Shown: positions 1 to 13,689 of the stretch, one piece after another
Position numbering within the stretch: position 1 is the first letter of the stretch
Layout of the letters: the number at the start of each line of letters is the position of its first letter
Assembly: GCA_021613335.1 (NCBI GenBank)
Contig: JAJTWR010000275.1
Span: 1,220,001-1,284,000, forward strand
From: Whitmania pigra
Taxonomy: Eukaryota > Annelida > Clitellata > Hirudinida > Haemopidae
Length of the DNA stretch: 64,000 bases
Direction of reading: 5' to 3'
Notes under the pieces: generated by a model
What the model was told of the DNA's origin: nothing
Seen by the model: only the letters and a program-made list of their open reading frames with translations
Databases searched by the model: none
Program-made: the position numbers and the translations under genes

Positions 1-337
1 CGAAAATCCAGAGTCATTGTTAGAGATTTAGCAGTAAAATAATTACAATTTCATCCCACGATGATTATGCACTCTTAAAAATGCATTTGAAAATATCCAT
101 TCTTAAAAACCGTCAGAAATCATTTCACTACTTTTAAATAAAAACATTTTAAAGCTTCAAAATAAAAGTCAAAATCGATTAAAATTCGTTTTGAAATTCG
201 AGAGCGCTCGATTCCAAAGATCAAAAAGCTCAAACGACCGGAATGAATAGTGGATTATCTGGATTCCAGTATTCCGGTCGATATTCGATTCGGTATCCGG
301 ATTCCGTACTCGGATTGGTATTCGGATTCCATTTCAG

Positions 338-2483
338 GACACAAGGAACTCCTGACATGCCTCTTGCCTTACATGAAGCCGTCTCGTATGTGCACCCAAG
401 CGTATGAGAATTACTTCAGGAACTATGCTTCTGAGAAACAGTTCAGAAATGCTTGCAGGTGAGCCCGGGGCTTTAATGATTGTTGGTGTGTTGATGGTGG
501 CAGGTATTGAAGGTGATCAACTGGATGGTGGGCAATGGAGTGGTTGGTTGGATGGTTGGTCGGATGGTATTTGAAAAAAGGGTAGAGTGACAGGCTGGCT
601 GAATAAATGAAGTGGTATGTTGATGAAAGAGCGATTGTTTAGAATTGATGGTGGAATAGAGGAAATGTGGATAGATAAATCACTTGAGTGGGCTGTGAGC
701 AGATGAATGAGTGGGTGGATAAATTGTTGGGTGGAGTTTTGTGGAGTGGGGAAGGTTGAAGGGTCTTCGGCGTTGTTTTATCGACTGTCTTTCAGGGTAC
801 CTTAGCGGGTCAAAAACTCGCCACCCTTAATCAGAAACGCCCTGTAAATTCTGTTGTAACCCTTTGCCACTCCCCTGTGGCGCAAACCCGACGGCATCAT
901 TTGTCGTTCATGCCGCCTGGCTAAACTCGGCTGGCGAGGATGGCTTTTGTGGCTGCTAGTCGTTTTGGGCAGCTTTTGGCTGACCCCGAAAAAACATTGT
1001 AAACTAAGTTATCGTTGTTATTTCATTGCCGTTGTTGCTATTGTTGTCGTTGAAGGTTCGGATGCCTCGCCATGAATGCTCCTAATGACTCGAAGCGAGA
1101 CTGTCGGTTTCTGAATGAAGGAATGTTGAATGGAGGCCAATGCATGCAATTTTCCTCTTCTGTTTTTTTTCTTTTATTTTTATTTTTGTTTTTTTTTGTT
1201 TTTTTTTTTTTTTGGTTACTTTTACTTCCTGCTCTTCATCTTTCTTTCCACCCACCGTTCCTTCCATCCATACAGCTTCCTTCCATATTCGTCCTTCGCC
1301 TCAACAGCACACGGTGTGCTCCCAACGAGTTTTATAAACTGAACCGGAAGATCTATAAATAGTAGCACATTTTGAGGAGGAAGGCATTAAGTTAAAATAT
1401 TGTCCCTTTTGTGAGCTGTTTCTTCTCCAAGCATCATCCCAAAAGCATCCTTCAGAGATCGACTATCTATGGCTGATAGTAAGTCGTAGTGTAATGGTAT
1501 CAGGAATATTTTTGATTTGTCTTGAGAGTTATAAAATATAAATAAATTACTTACCTAGAAAATTTAAAAAAAAATCATTAATAACGTATCTCTAGAATTT
1601 TTATAGTCTATTTTTTTTTTTATTTAAACCACAATTTTTATATTATCCTGAATTTGTTCTCTTCATGAGCTTTTCATTGCATCCGATAAATGCAGACGTC
1701 GTTAAAGCAATTGTGCTAAAATCAGCAGTTGCGAAAGCCACAGTTTTGTTGATAATGTAGTGGTGATAATGGTGACGATGTTGATGTTGATGGTGGCGAT
1801 GATGATGGTGATGATGATGACAAATATATCATGTTCTTTACCAACTTCCCAGGATAGTCAGTACTGCCCTCAAGTGCTTCCACGACATCAGAAAGGAATT
1901 GAAGTCTAGATGTCGAGATCCGCTCTCTTCATCATCTTCTTCCTCCTCCTCTTCCTCGTCATCAATTTCATCGTCGTCGTCTTCGTCACTGACTGCAACA
2001 GCCGACCAAAGCTTCAGTCGCCACCTTATTCAGCCGCTGATCGACGAATCAAGGCTCATCGTCACCACGAAGTGTCGTCTACAGCCGCCTTACAACCAGT
2101 ACTTCGCCTCCTCATCAAGCTCATTGACCGCCGTCGAGATCGGCTCGACCGAAGCTGCAACTTCGCGCCGCTTTTGCAGCGACAGAATGCTCAAGAAAAC
2201 ACTGGAAACCAACTACCGGAGTCGTCGAAAGATTAGCTCCAAACCGACTTCAAACTTTGTCGAAAGCCCCGAGTCGTTTACCGCTCGTTCAACTGAAACC
2301 GGAAAGCCCATTGCGACAACGAAATCTCCTTTTGCCAGGGTCACAACAGCGATCAACTTGCTCAAAGTCTTCACGAAGGAGTTGACATACAGAGCCAATT
2401 GGCTATTGCGTAGGATTCCACTGTCCAGTAAAGTATCGGTCACCATTGCCTTAACAGTCGCCAGGTGGCGCACAAGGACGTGA
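338..2483 (+). CDS. 3' part of an unrecognised gene with a serine-rich tail
   Basis: Two exons fit together: 338-458 (after a TTTCAG acceptor, ending before GTGAGC) and 1853-2483 (after CCCAG, ending at TGA). The first is phase-2 at its donor and the second needs one base, so they join in frame. The first exon has three cysteines and reads GHKELLTCLLPYMKPSRM near its start; the junction gives CRIVSTALKCFHDIRKEL. A run of about 20 serines, largely encoded by TCN codons, follows, then a basic, threonine/serine-rich tail without domains. Upstream exons lie outside the window or within bases 1-337. Spaced cysteines in a helical context suggest a secreted protein, but this is inference. I do not recognise the family. 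Confidence 0.5.
459..1852 (+). other. intron of the first gene; low-complexity sequence
   Basis: Between the two supported exons. It holds GGTTG/GGATG-rich repeats at about 480-770, a poly-T tract near 1165-1215 and a GAT/GGT-rich stretch at about 1760-1820. The open frames across the poly-T tract are compositional. I see no exon here. Confidence 0.4.
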
Positions 2484-3394
2484 GGTATTTTTCGACCATT
2501 CGATAGTTAGCCAGGAATTTAACGTTCAGCCGTTACCCCGGAACTGGTGTTTGTCTTACGTTTTAATTTTATCTTTTTTAATTTTTTTTTTGTTTAAATT
2601 TATGTATTCAATTCCTTGCTGATATTCGTAATGATAAATTAATTCGTGTTAATATCATAACACATACATGGATAATGCTGTTGAAATCAATAAACTATTT
2701 TTCAAACTATTTTTTGTTAGTTACGTTCAATTTAATACCACGTAGATTGTTAAGTGATGTAAATTATTAATGTAACTTAAACTATATTTTAAATTTAGTA
2801 ATTATTCGATTAGTATAATTAGTTAAAAAGTAATTAAAATATTGCAGTTAATAAATAATAATAATAAAATTATACAAATAGTTTATTACGCCAATTCAAA
2901 GAGCAGTTTAGTTTAGTAGTGCTTAAACAACATTTATTATATTATTAATTCTCACAGAATATCACAGAATGGCCGTGATGATAATGATAGCGACGAGAAA
3001 AGAATTGGTGATTTGGGTGTAGTTATTAAAATTTAAAAGCTTCAAGCATCCTCCTAATGTGAATTGGGTGATTAAAAATTTATTAAAAAACCATATTTAT
3101 TTATGATTGTCTTCATCCATCATATTTCTACACATTCATCCATCCACTCTTCCAGTCGTTGAGTAAATTTCAATCACTATCAAATTTCTTCAAATTATTT
3201 TATGAAATTCAATTTTTTCAAAATTGGCTGTTCCATATTCTCCTTGCTTTTTGTTTTTTCTTGTTTTTTTTTTCATATTTGCTGACGTCATGACAGATTT
3301 CGGTGGCCATGACAACGACGAAAGGCGACAGACGGAGACAATTGGCTGACATCGCGAAGGGGATGACTGCAGGCGATATTTTAGTATTATTAGG

Positions 3395-3400
<6 letters not shown>
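2484..3400. other. AT-rich intergenic sequence
   Basis: AT-rich stretch after the serine-rich exon. The first few hundred bases probably are its 3' untranslated region, with several AATAAA-like motifs around 2690-2870. No coding potential, RNA gene or mobile element recognised. Confidence 0.4.
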
Positions 3401-4112
<712 letters not shown>

Positions 4113-4130
4113 TTGTGTTGTTGGTGATTG

Positions 4131-4382
4131 TCATTTTTCTGAAGACAAACTGACATTTCATTTCGCTTTTTCAATAATCTTCCAATAGTTTGCCTGAAAA
4201 ATTATTTGACTCCATATAATAGTCATCATCAACGTCGACACGCCATCGTCATCATCATCATCATCATAATCTCCGGCGGCAGTTCCCTCCCGAGCAGACG
4301 TCAGAACAATTGGAGAGAAATTGACGGTCGATATTTGCCTTTCCGGAACCAAGTCGCGAATAATAAGGACAATAATAATAAC

Positions 4383-4413
<31 letters not shown>

Positions 4414-4821
4414 ATAACAATAATATTTTAATAATATATAATAATAATAAGTGCATTTGTAGAGCTTCATAATAATAATAATAATGCCTTATAAAAAATA
4501 TGGCAAACAATATGAATCTCACTATGTCTCTCACATCAAAATTGACAAATTGGATTTCATATTATGGCATCCCGGAAATTACTTTTGAAGTTATAATCGT
4601 TTACATCATCATCATCATCACTATTGCATTTATTATTTTATTATCATTTATTATTTTATTATCAGTTATTGAAATTTTCCGGCAAGCACCTGTTATGGCC
4701 AGCAATGCCCTTATTTATCAAGATTGGCACTTAATTAGGCAGTTTAAGAATATTAATAAAGCTGATGATGACATCATGACACGGTCTTGATGATCATAGC
4801 GACTTGAATGATGATGATGAT
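4131..4821. other. intergenic sequence with short CAT and AAT arrays
   Basis: Contains CAT repeats (4243-4270), an AAT array (about 4372-4450), another CAT run near 4609-4622 and a GAT run at 4808-4821 into which the hAT element inserted. No gene seen. Confidence 0.5.
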
Positions 4822-6303
4822 CAGTGATGGGCTTTAACTACTTAAAAAGTAACTAAAAATAAGAGTAGTTAGTAACTATTTTTAACTACTTTTTAAATAA
4901 GTAGTTAGTAACTACTCCTTAACTACTTGCATAGTAGTTAACTACTTTTAACTACTTTTTTAACTACTTTTCCGTTGACATTTGATAAAATTAATTTTCT
5001 GGACAATTGAACAAAATATAATTATTAGCATATTTATTTACAGTAGTGTAACATTTTCAACAAAATTTTATTGTCCAAATTAATCAAAAACAGAAGTAGT
5101 TTCAGTAGATGTTTCAGGCGATCTCTTAAAAAAATCATCATGTCAACATGATTATCCGATAATTTACATCGTCTGTTACATAAAACCTGCCCTGCTATAC
5201 TAAAAAGTCTTTCAACTGCTGTCGAACTTGGTAATGTTGAATTAAGCTTGATGAATGCAGCACAAACAGTTGGATAATTAAGTAGGGTTTGTACATTTCT
5301 TGCGGAGTTTGATAAATAATCATTGAGCTGTTCAGCTACCTCATTATCACAAGAGTTTGGTACATTTTCCATATAGTCATATAAATCATCATATTCACTG
5401 TTCTGAGCCGCATTGTCCGCAGAGGTGGTGATTGTTAACGACACCTTGTAATTTTTGTCTTTAAAAATGTTGAACCCGTAATGTCCTGTACAACCTCAGC
5501 ATTTTTTACACTGCGATGAACTGAGTTTGATAATGATGCAACCTTTGCCATTGATCTATCATAAAGTCGTTTGTATCGCAGATTATCCCTTGCTTTCATT
5601 GCATCCACAGTAGCCACAAGATTTAAGGCATGATTACCGCAGCGCTTATAAGGAGGCAAAAGAAGCACATTATCCGCATTCTCAATATCTTGTTCGTTTT
5701 CAATCAAATCGGCTATACTTTCGCCAACAAGATATTCAGAAATATCACATAATAGCTCATCCGTGTCCATGTCATCAGTAACAGAGTTTTTCTCAACAAC
5801 TAAAGAACATGCCTTGACAAAATTAGCTGCATTAAAATCGCAAATTTATATAGAACCAAATCGCATTTTACATAAAACGTTTTCAGAATACGACTACTAA
5901 GAGTAATAATTCAGAAACGAGAAATGGCGGTAGTAAGCAAAAGTTGAAAACAAAGAAACTGTATTTATAAAGTGATGTAACAAATTGTAAATTAGAATAA
6001 AATATTTTTCTTCATTTTATTTTAAATTTTTTTTTTAAAGTAGTTAAAAAGTAGTTAACTATTTGTAGTTAATAACTACTTTAAAAATAGTTAACTACTA
6101 TTTTTTAACTACTTTTTTAAGAGTAGTTATTAACTACTTCCTAACTACTTTAAAGTAGTTATTAACTAATAACTACTTTAAAAATAGTTAACTACTATTT
6201 TTTAACTACTTTTTTAAGAGTAGTTATTAACTACTTCCTAACTACTTTAAAGTAGTTATTAACTAGTAGTTAACTACTTATAGTTAGTAACTACCCATCA
6301 CTG
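4822..6303 (-). mobile_element. hAT-type DNA transposon with TIRs and 8-bp target duplication
   Basis: The element begins CAGTGATGGG and ends CCCATCACTG, perfect 10-bp terminal inverted repeats of the hAT CAGNG type. It is flanked by the 8-bp direct repeat ATGATGAT (4814-4821 and 6304-6311), the target-duplication length expected for hAT; the host sequence is itself a GAT repeat, so the duplication alone is weak evidence. Both ends carry long subterminal arrays of AGTAGTTA/TAACTACT motifs (about 4830-4975 and 6040-6295), including an internal duplication of roughly 95 bp on the right. The interior encodes a damaged transposase on the minus strand. At 1,482 bp it is too short for a full transposase and is probably non-autonomous. 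Confidence 0.9.
5034..5770 (-). pseudogene. hAT transposase fragment, frameshifted
   Basis: Two minus-strand frames overlap at 5435-5444, consistent with one frameshift. The upstream part (5435-5770) contains a hAT core-like motif CGNHALNLVATVDA. The downstream part carries the C-terminal hAT dimerisation signature SSTAVERLFSIAGQVL followed by NRRCKLSDNHVDMMIFLRD. The N-terminal BED zinc finger and most of the catalytic core are absent, so this is a truncated, inactive copy. It lies wholly inside the 4822-6303 element. Confidence 0.85.
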
Positions 6304-7458
6304 ATGATGATGATGATGATAACGATCTGAGAGAGATGTTGAGTTGAAGAGGCGTGTGAAAACAAATGACAAGTAGAATCGCATTATCGATGGACACGCG
6401 AAATTCTTTTGAAAGGAACATGAAACAAAACGCCATCATGGTCATCATCACCAGCACCATAGACGTCATCGTTATCACCACTTCGCGGTCGATTTTGTCA
6501 CCAGATCTTGACCGCATCATTTGCCAACCGTGACGACAAATCATCGATGTCCCTCCAGATGGCGCGTCAGCTGGAAGCACAAAACTTGACAGACAATTGA
6601 ACACGAATACCGCTGTGGACCACTGCGTTTACCACTACTGTTTCTAGAATTCCGAGGTCCTTTGAGGTCACCTCATTGGGAAACCCCATCCAATAGGATT
6701 TAAGTAGGTCAACTCCAACCAGTTAATAAATAAAAAATATATATTGGCATGTCTAGAGTATAGGCGAGGGATCTGCCTAGGAGTCTGCTTGCGGAGTCAC
6801 ATAGCCTCGCTATGGCAGTAATACCACACTGTAATAACGATGATAATAATAATTATAAAGATGATAATATTGTAATAATAATTATTAGGAGTCTACTAGG
6901 CTCACTACTAGGCACCTCCCAGGTCCAAAATAATTACCATAACCATCACCCGTTACCGTGACCACAAGGGAGACAACTCGAACGACGGAGAACGACATTT
7001 CTTGACCACATCTAACTGGAAATAAAAAATGGAGAGAATGTGAAAAGAAAGTGGTGAGGGTGATTAACTTCTAAGCTGAGCAAGTGAGGAATGGTACGAT
7101 ACGCTGTGATCCAAGTAGTGAAAATAATAAGTACAATAAATTAAATTAATTAATAACGAAAGCATGTAATGAAGATAATAATATAATAATAATAATAATG
7201 ATTGATGTTATTAATATTGTTGACAAGGAAATTATAATCAAGTCTACAAGCTGTTAGTTGTTAAACTTAACAGTTCAGCAATTTCAGCAGTCAGAAACCC
7301 TTATTCAATTTTTGAAAACATATTTCACCAAATATTCTTTTAATCTCCAATGTCACCTAGGCATAAATAATATTCATTAAGATAAAATTAACACCAACAA
7401 TAATAATACAAATAATAATAAGGCTGCCAGTAATTCATAATTCTAAATAAAGTAAAAG

Positions 7459-7492
<34 letters not shown>

Positions 7493-7932
7493 TAACAATA
7501 ATGATAATAATAATTAAAAAATATCAACAGCAACTATAAGTCATGCGTCCGAAAAAAGATCAACTGGCGCAAACGCGTGAACAAACTCACTGCACCAAAT
7601 AAAAAACCGAAACTGAAAATATTTCCTACGCAAAAAAGACGAAGAATTTGAAAACAAAAACAACAAAGAGACAAAATGATTGCTTGGCATCGTTTATTCG
7701 TCGTCTCACAACATCGCAAAACACAGCACAGCACAGAACGTCAGTCAGCTCATCAAAATCCTCAGAACCTTCAAAACATTACCACACGTTACACTCGATG
7801 AGGTAAGCTGCACTACAGAAGAAGAAAAAGATCAAACGAGGCGCCCGGTTGGTTGGTTGGTTAGGTTGGCACGCGTGCGATCACACCGACATGAATGTAA
7901 ACACGCACACGCAAACACGAGAGTTCGGCCGA
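6304..7932. other. intergenic sequence, no gene recognised
   Basis: Between the hAT element and the stop codon of adenylosuccinate synthetase. Contains GAT/CAT runs (6304-6320, 6430-6480), an AAT array around 7460-7515 and AT-rich sequence. A compact, less AT-rich block at about 6630-6920 looks repeat-like but I cannot classify it. The last few hundred bases may be 3' UTR of the minus-strand gene. Confidence 0.35.
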
Positions 7933-8657
7933 TCAGTTTTCGCTGACGTCCCTGACGATGATGGCGTCCCTGGACTTTCCGACGCCCACCCACTTGACTG
8001 TTTTGGAGGGAGATAAGGTTATCAGTACATGGTTCATCAAGTGGTAAATTAAAATATGTTAATTAGATATATGGTTCATCATGTGGTAAATTAAAATACG
8101 TTAATTAGGGCAAAAACAAATTACTTTCAAGCAATTGGTTAAGTAGCCGCAATTAAAGCAATTAAGCATAATCATGAAGAAGAATGTAGATCGCAGGTAG
8201 CACAAGTATCCCTGTTATCCCGAAGATCGTGCGAACTCGGTTTTGAACTAATAATGCGACGCAGAAATCGAGTCTTATTCAGCCGCTTGGCACATTATAA
8301 TCACACATTCGCTTGTCGACACCATCGAGCCTCACGCATCCTACACGCTCCTAAGGACACACAAAACACTCACTCACTCTCACGCACAAGCACGGGGATT
8401 AAGAAATAAATTACCAGGTATCCTGCACAGCTCCTCTATCTTGAGCACGTATTTCTGGGCTGCTTCCGGCAGACCTTCAAATGTCCTCACCTCGGACGTA
8501 CAGGTCATCCACCCGGGCAGGGTCAAGTATTCGACCTCGACTTTCTGAAGCTCATCCAGAGAGGCTGTTAAGTCGAGCATCAACAGGTGCTTAGCAAAAC
8601 ACTAAATGACTGGCATCATCACCGACCAAGGAGGTTATGATTAGCCTCAGCAATGAA

Positions 8658-8706
<49 letters not shown>

Positions 8707-11700
8707 TATTATTATTATTATTGTTATTATTACTCGGATGTAACATTATTATTATTATTACTTAATGCAAAGTTGTCGAAGGAAAAAATAAATCTTTCAT
8801 TGAGACCACAACAACAAAAGACGGTATAACACAGTAACAGTACCAACATCACCATAAAAGACGGTATAACACTAAAACAGTACCACCGTACAACCGCCAT
8901 AAGACAACATCGACCTACCTGGGTAATAGTCGATGGCTTTTCCATTGACCTTATAAGCCACTCCGATCTTAACCTCCTCGATGTCATCCAAAACGTCGAG
9001 CTTCGTCAAAGCCAAACTGAGGAAGTCAACAAGAAGAGGCAGGTGAAGCAAAACGATTACAACGAGTCATAAACACTAATAATGAAAACACTTTGACTAA
9101 AATGAAATCTAACAGGCATAAGACCAATATATTATTTTAACAAAATTACACAACATAATTAATAACAATTAACTTAACGACCAATTTATCAATTAACTGA
9201 TTTTTGTCACGCAAGACAGTCACAAAGAACTTCCTTACGCCGAGAATCCGTTGATCTTGTGGACGTACTGCATGAGGAAAGCGTCGAACCATCCGCACCT
9301 CCTAGGCCTCTTCGTCGTCGTCCCGTACTCCTGACCTTTCACCCTAACCCTCTCGTCCATGACCGGGTCCATTTCGGTGGGAAAGCACCCCCTTCCGACC
9401 CTGGTGACGTAGGCTTTGGCCACCCCGTAAATGTGACCCACTGCGTTGGGTGGAATTCCAAGACCGGTGAACACGCCTCCGGCAGAGCAGTTGCTCGAAG
9501 TGACCATGGGATAGGTGCCTGCAAGTCACGGCATGACGGAATTGAGTTATTAATCTAACAAGTTACCACTTAACCAATTCATTACATGGCCTTTAAGTAG
9601 GCAAAGATATGGTGTATACATATATACGCTCAGCGGTTCGTATCAACCAGTTTATCGATATTCGTAAATGTTAATACCGGTTTATCAATCAACGACCGGA
9701 ATCAGTCAAACAGGATTTAACTCGATTGAATCGAACCAATCACTCGAAACGCACCAAAGTCGATGTCCAACATGGTGGCATTGGCACCCTCTATGATGAT
9801 CCTGTTGCCAGGTTGGGAGAGGGCCTTGTCCATGTACGTGACACTGTCCTTGACGAGAGGCTTTAGCAGCTCCCTGTAAGCCTGTCAATCAAGGTCGAGC
9901 TTAAACAATGATGTACAAAGAACTGGCAACTCTGAAGCTTTCAGTCAATAGAGACTAGTTGTTTAGAAATTTTTTTGCTAATAAAATCAAATAAGTTGCA
10001 CAAATATTAAAATGGTATAAATATTACAACTAATTATAAAATAGTAAAAAATAATTATTAGTTGAGAATAAGAGAAATAACAATATTAAGAATAACTAGA
10101 TAATACACCATTAACTTAAACTCATGCACTTCAATAATCTGAGCCGTTTAAGAACAAGATCAAGAAAATAAAACCGGCTCCCGAGTACCTTGTACTTGCC
10201 GAGCTCCGCTTCGAGGTCGACCGACAGTTTCGGGTGCATCCTCTGGAAGTGGTCGACCAGCCTCTTGAACCTGGAAAGAACGAGGTGCACTTAGACAAGT
10301 TCGGGTAAAACATTTAATAAAATTAATTTAATTGTACTACAGCGACAATAATAATAATAGTTGTGAAGCAATTAAACAGTTCCAGTATCAATAGCAAGAC
10401 ACATGAACTGTAAAAAATATCAAAACCAATAAAAAACAACAACTGCCCAAATCTCACTATGCCTATAGAGCTGCCAAAGAACAGACTGTCTAAAACCCTC
10501 TAAGCGACCAAATCAGGCCGCGACCGCCCGACAACGCAACAACAAGTTTGAAACATCAGGTTGTTGGTCACAAAATGGATCTCATTTTTGAGGTGCACAT
10601 AAACAACTTCAAAAGCCACATCTCGAAGAACTCACTTCTCGGTGAAGACGTCAAAGTCGTAGACGAGATCGGCCACTCGTATTCCGATCCTTGCTGCCTG
10701 TTAAAACATTTTAATTAATTAATTAAGCAAATTAGTTAAGTTAATGCAAATGTTTGCAAACATGGATTGGGTGGAATTAATTTGTGTAAATAATCAAGCT
10801 TGAATTTTATTTTACCAATTTGACAATATTTGTCAAATGAAATTGATCTTAGGCAGATTTTTTAAACCTTTTCTTAGTTAGCAAACAACAAGCAGTTATT
10901 CATCGACCCAAAAATGTACTGCATGTCTGGTACGAAATCAAAATAATTGTTCACCTTCGATGAATAAGCTGGTCCAATGCCTTTCTTTGTAGTTCCAATT
11001 CTGAATTCAAAAAGTCCATTTTAGGAACAACACTTTAAAGTTCACTCGAAAATAAACAATTTTGAGTCATTCAACCAATTGGCAGCTGTTAAATTTGGCA
11101 AATTTGAAATTTAATCGATGCAAGAAATTTTAAAAGATTGAAACCAGTGGCAGTTAAGTTTTGTAATTTACATGCACAACATCACGGCAGCCAATTTCAC
11201 GTAAAGACTCACTGGTTCGTGCCTTTTCCTACTTCTTCCATGGCGTCTGCTTCCTGGTGGAGGTCAAACACTGGAGAATAAAAACATCACTTATTTCAAA
11301 TCGACGACGAATCGTTCCTATCAACGCCATTGATCGGTTTCACAACAACCCATCAAGAAACTTAATGACACACAAATTCATGCCTCACCCGACTAATGCA
11401 ACCCGAGCCATACTGATTTGAATTTGATTTGAAAAGGACGGAAATTCAAGAATCAGAAATTATTCCATTATCCACTTCACTGATTATTGCATTCAGATGC
11501 TAATAGCGGTTCTCAAACCCAGAGACCATCAATAAGGTCACTAATTATTTGCAGTAATTATTTACGCAAATTCAACAAGGGATTCAACAAACCGAGATGA
11601 GCTCTCGACGAAATGACGAGCCTGTCCTTCCAATCGGTCAAACCTTTTTGTTCGTTCTTCTTAATTTCATCAAACAGGCCAGGCAGATGAATCACAACTC

Positions 11701-12461
11701 CATTGCCTGAGAAACAAAAAGTAACAAACTAACTTCACCTATTTGCGAATGAATAAAACACGAGACGCTATCTGCATCCCAGTTAAGTTGATAAACATAA
11801 TTTATGATGTCTTGTTCTAATAGGAAATACTTGTTTGTATCAGTAACTTTATGGTGGATTCCTAAATATTCCCAATGATGTTAGGTAATCAGATTATGTT
11901 TTTTTCTGCTACTGCTCAATCGCTTTCGACACAATATCTCATTAGAAACCTGAATTATTTTCTATTTTAAGATGTCGTTACAAAATCAGGCTGAATTACC
12001 TCCAGGAACGACATAAGAAAATTTAATACAAAAAAGTAAAAAAATGTTTTTCTCACCAATGAGATTCATGCATTTAGGGTTGAGAAGACCACTAGGGAGA
12101 AGATGAAAGTCGTACATAACTCCATCCACAACCACCGTATGACCGGCATTGTTACCACCCTATTTCAAAGGAAGACTTTTCTCAGACTTAATATTTACTC
12201 GTAATAAACTAAACAACAATTCGAGAATAACTTTGAAGTGAAGATAAATGTTCGACTGGCGGTTCTCAAAAATTATCCAAAAGCGTTTGTCGTAAACGTG
12301 TTTAAACTCACCTGACATCGACACACGAGGTCTGCATCCTGGCAGAGAAGGTCCACCACTTTGCCTTTACCCTCATCTCCCCATTGCGTTCCCAAAACCA
12401 CAACGGCTTTACTGTCAAAACTTTTGCTCCTCAAAAAAGAGTGACGACCTTCTTCAGCCAT
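7933..12461 (-). CDS. ADSS: adenylosuccinate synthetase
   Basis: Commits IMP to AMP synthesis: GTP-dependent condensation of IMP with aspartate, a cytosolic step of the purine pathway. Twelve minus-strand coding exons join in phase: 12312-12461, 12057-12159, 11593-11706, 11213-11270, 10955-11000, 10636-10697, 10189-10270, 9755-9881, 9239-9518, 8919-9016, 8415-8564, 7933-7997. Together they give 1,335 bases, 444 residues, normal for the family. The P-loop-like [11 protein letters not shown] contains the catalytic Asp (residue 29); NNAGHT carries the catalytic His (57), the same 28-residue spacing as in the bacterial enzyme. Family landmarks [32 protein letters not shown] and [12 protein letters not shown] follow, ending in WVGVGKSRD. 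The start is the first ATG of the exon, at 12461; a TTG lies two codons upstream. The gene looks intact. Confidence 0.97.
8029..8108. repeat. tandem duplication of a 38-bp unit
   Basis: Units at 8029-8066 and 8071-8108 both begin ATGGTTCATCA and end GTTAATTAG, differing at two positions. They sit in the last intron of ADSS, just upstream of its final exon's acceptor. Confidence 0.8.
8666..8726. repeat. ATT microsatellite in an ADSS intron
   Basis: ATT units with one single-base interruption, within the intron between exons 8415-8564 and 8919-9016. Confidence 0.85.
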
Positions 12462-13679
12462 TACCAAGAATCCAAGAACGCAGTCTGCAAAACAACTACA
12501 AGAGAGCCGAAGAGGTGAACAAAGAAATAAGCTTGAAAAGGGGTATAAAATGAAAACTTGTAGACACCCAAATAAATTTACTGTTTCAAAAAAATAATGT
12601 TTAAACGTTAGTAAATAATCAGAAAAAACAATAACCAGCTAATGTTGAACTTTCTATGTCTCAAGTAAAATACGAATTTTATATGTTGATAATTAATAAT
12701 TAAAACTTTGCAGTCAACGTAAAATATTCTTTTAGATATAAATTTCAGTTTTGCATTTGATGATCATTGCTCTATAACAAAACGACGAAAATATTCTGTT
12801 CGACAGATGTCGAAAAGGTAAGACACAATAAATATATTATTAACCTGGCTCAAAATTGATAACCTAATTCGTTTTGATTATTAAATCTTATAAGATTTTG
12901 AAAAGAGCAACTTTTTTGCTTTCCAACAAATTGGCTCATCGGTTCATAGCGCGATGCAGACGTAATTTTTAACGGTTGGAGTAACAAAGTATTTGTTATT
13001 TTTTATAAATATTTATGAGATATTCATGATGTTTGAAAGGAAAAAAGAAAGGACTGCACACTGGAACGGTTAATAAATTTAAATTATTGGCAATATGCCA
13101 TTTCTTTCGATTTGCTATAATTATGAATAATTAACTAAACTTTTAGTGATGCAATTATCAAGGCGGTATGAATCGTGTTCACAACCCAGCCTGCACTGCC
13201 AGGGAGTGCCTTCGGGTAGGGGCGCTTTGTAAAGGGTGGATCGATTAAGAAGTGCCTTCACATCCTACCCGTATACACTCAAAAATCTTATAGATACAAA
13301 ATACTATGAAAGGCATATAGTGACTCTTATCGTTTCAAATTCTATTTCAAAAGTTCATTCTTAAAAAGATTTAGCGATATTCTTCAATATTTTCAATATG
13401 CACAAAATATTAGCATTAATTATAGTTCTCATAAATAATGATCATGTGTAAAGAATTGTCACAACATATTGTAATCGCAAATATTCATCATGCAAAAGAA
13501 ATTTTGATTACGTCTTCACTACCAATATATTAATTATCAAATTCAATTTAGATAAAACTTCATGTTATACACTTTCGTGCCATGTTCGTTTTTATAAGAA
13601 TTATAGTTCAGAAATAAATTAGTAATATTTAAAAACAGGGAGTTACTTTTTAATCACTCTATATATTGTCATTTCGTTT
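12462..13679. other. upstream region of ADSS, AT-rich
   Basis: Contains the ADSS 5' UTR/promoter and AT-rich intergenic DNA. A less AT-rich block at about 13165-13275 could be a repeat edge belonging to the transposase remnant that follows. No exon recognised. Confidence 0.35.
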
Positions 13680-13689
13680 ATTTTCAGAT

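Noticed and set aside
1072..1362. 96-codon Phe-rich frame
   Set aside because: Spans a poly-T tract in an intron; no homology features and overlapping frames are equally open.
12462..12467. Upstream TTG start for ADSS
   Set aside because: A non-AUG start two codons before a good ATG is unnecessary; ATG at 12461 is preferred.
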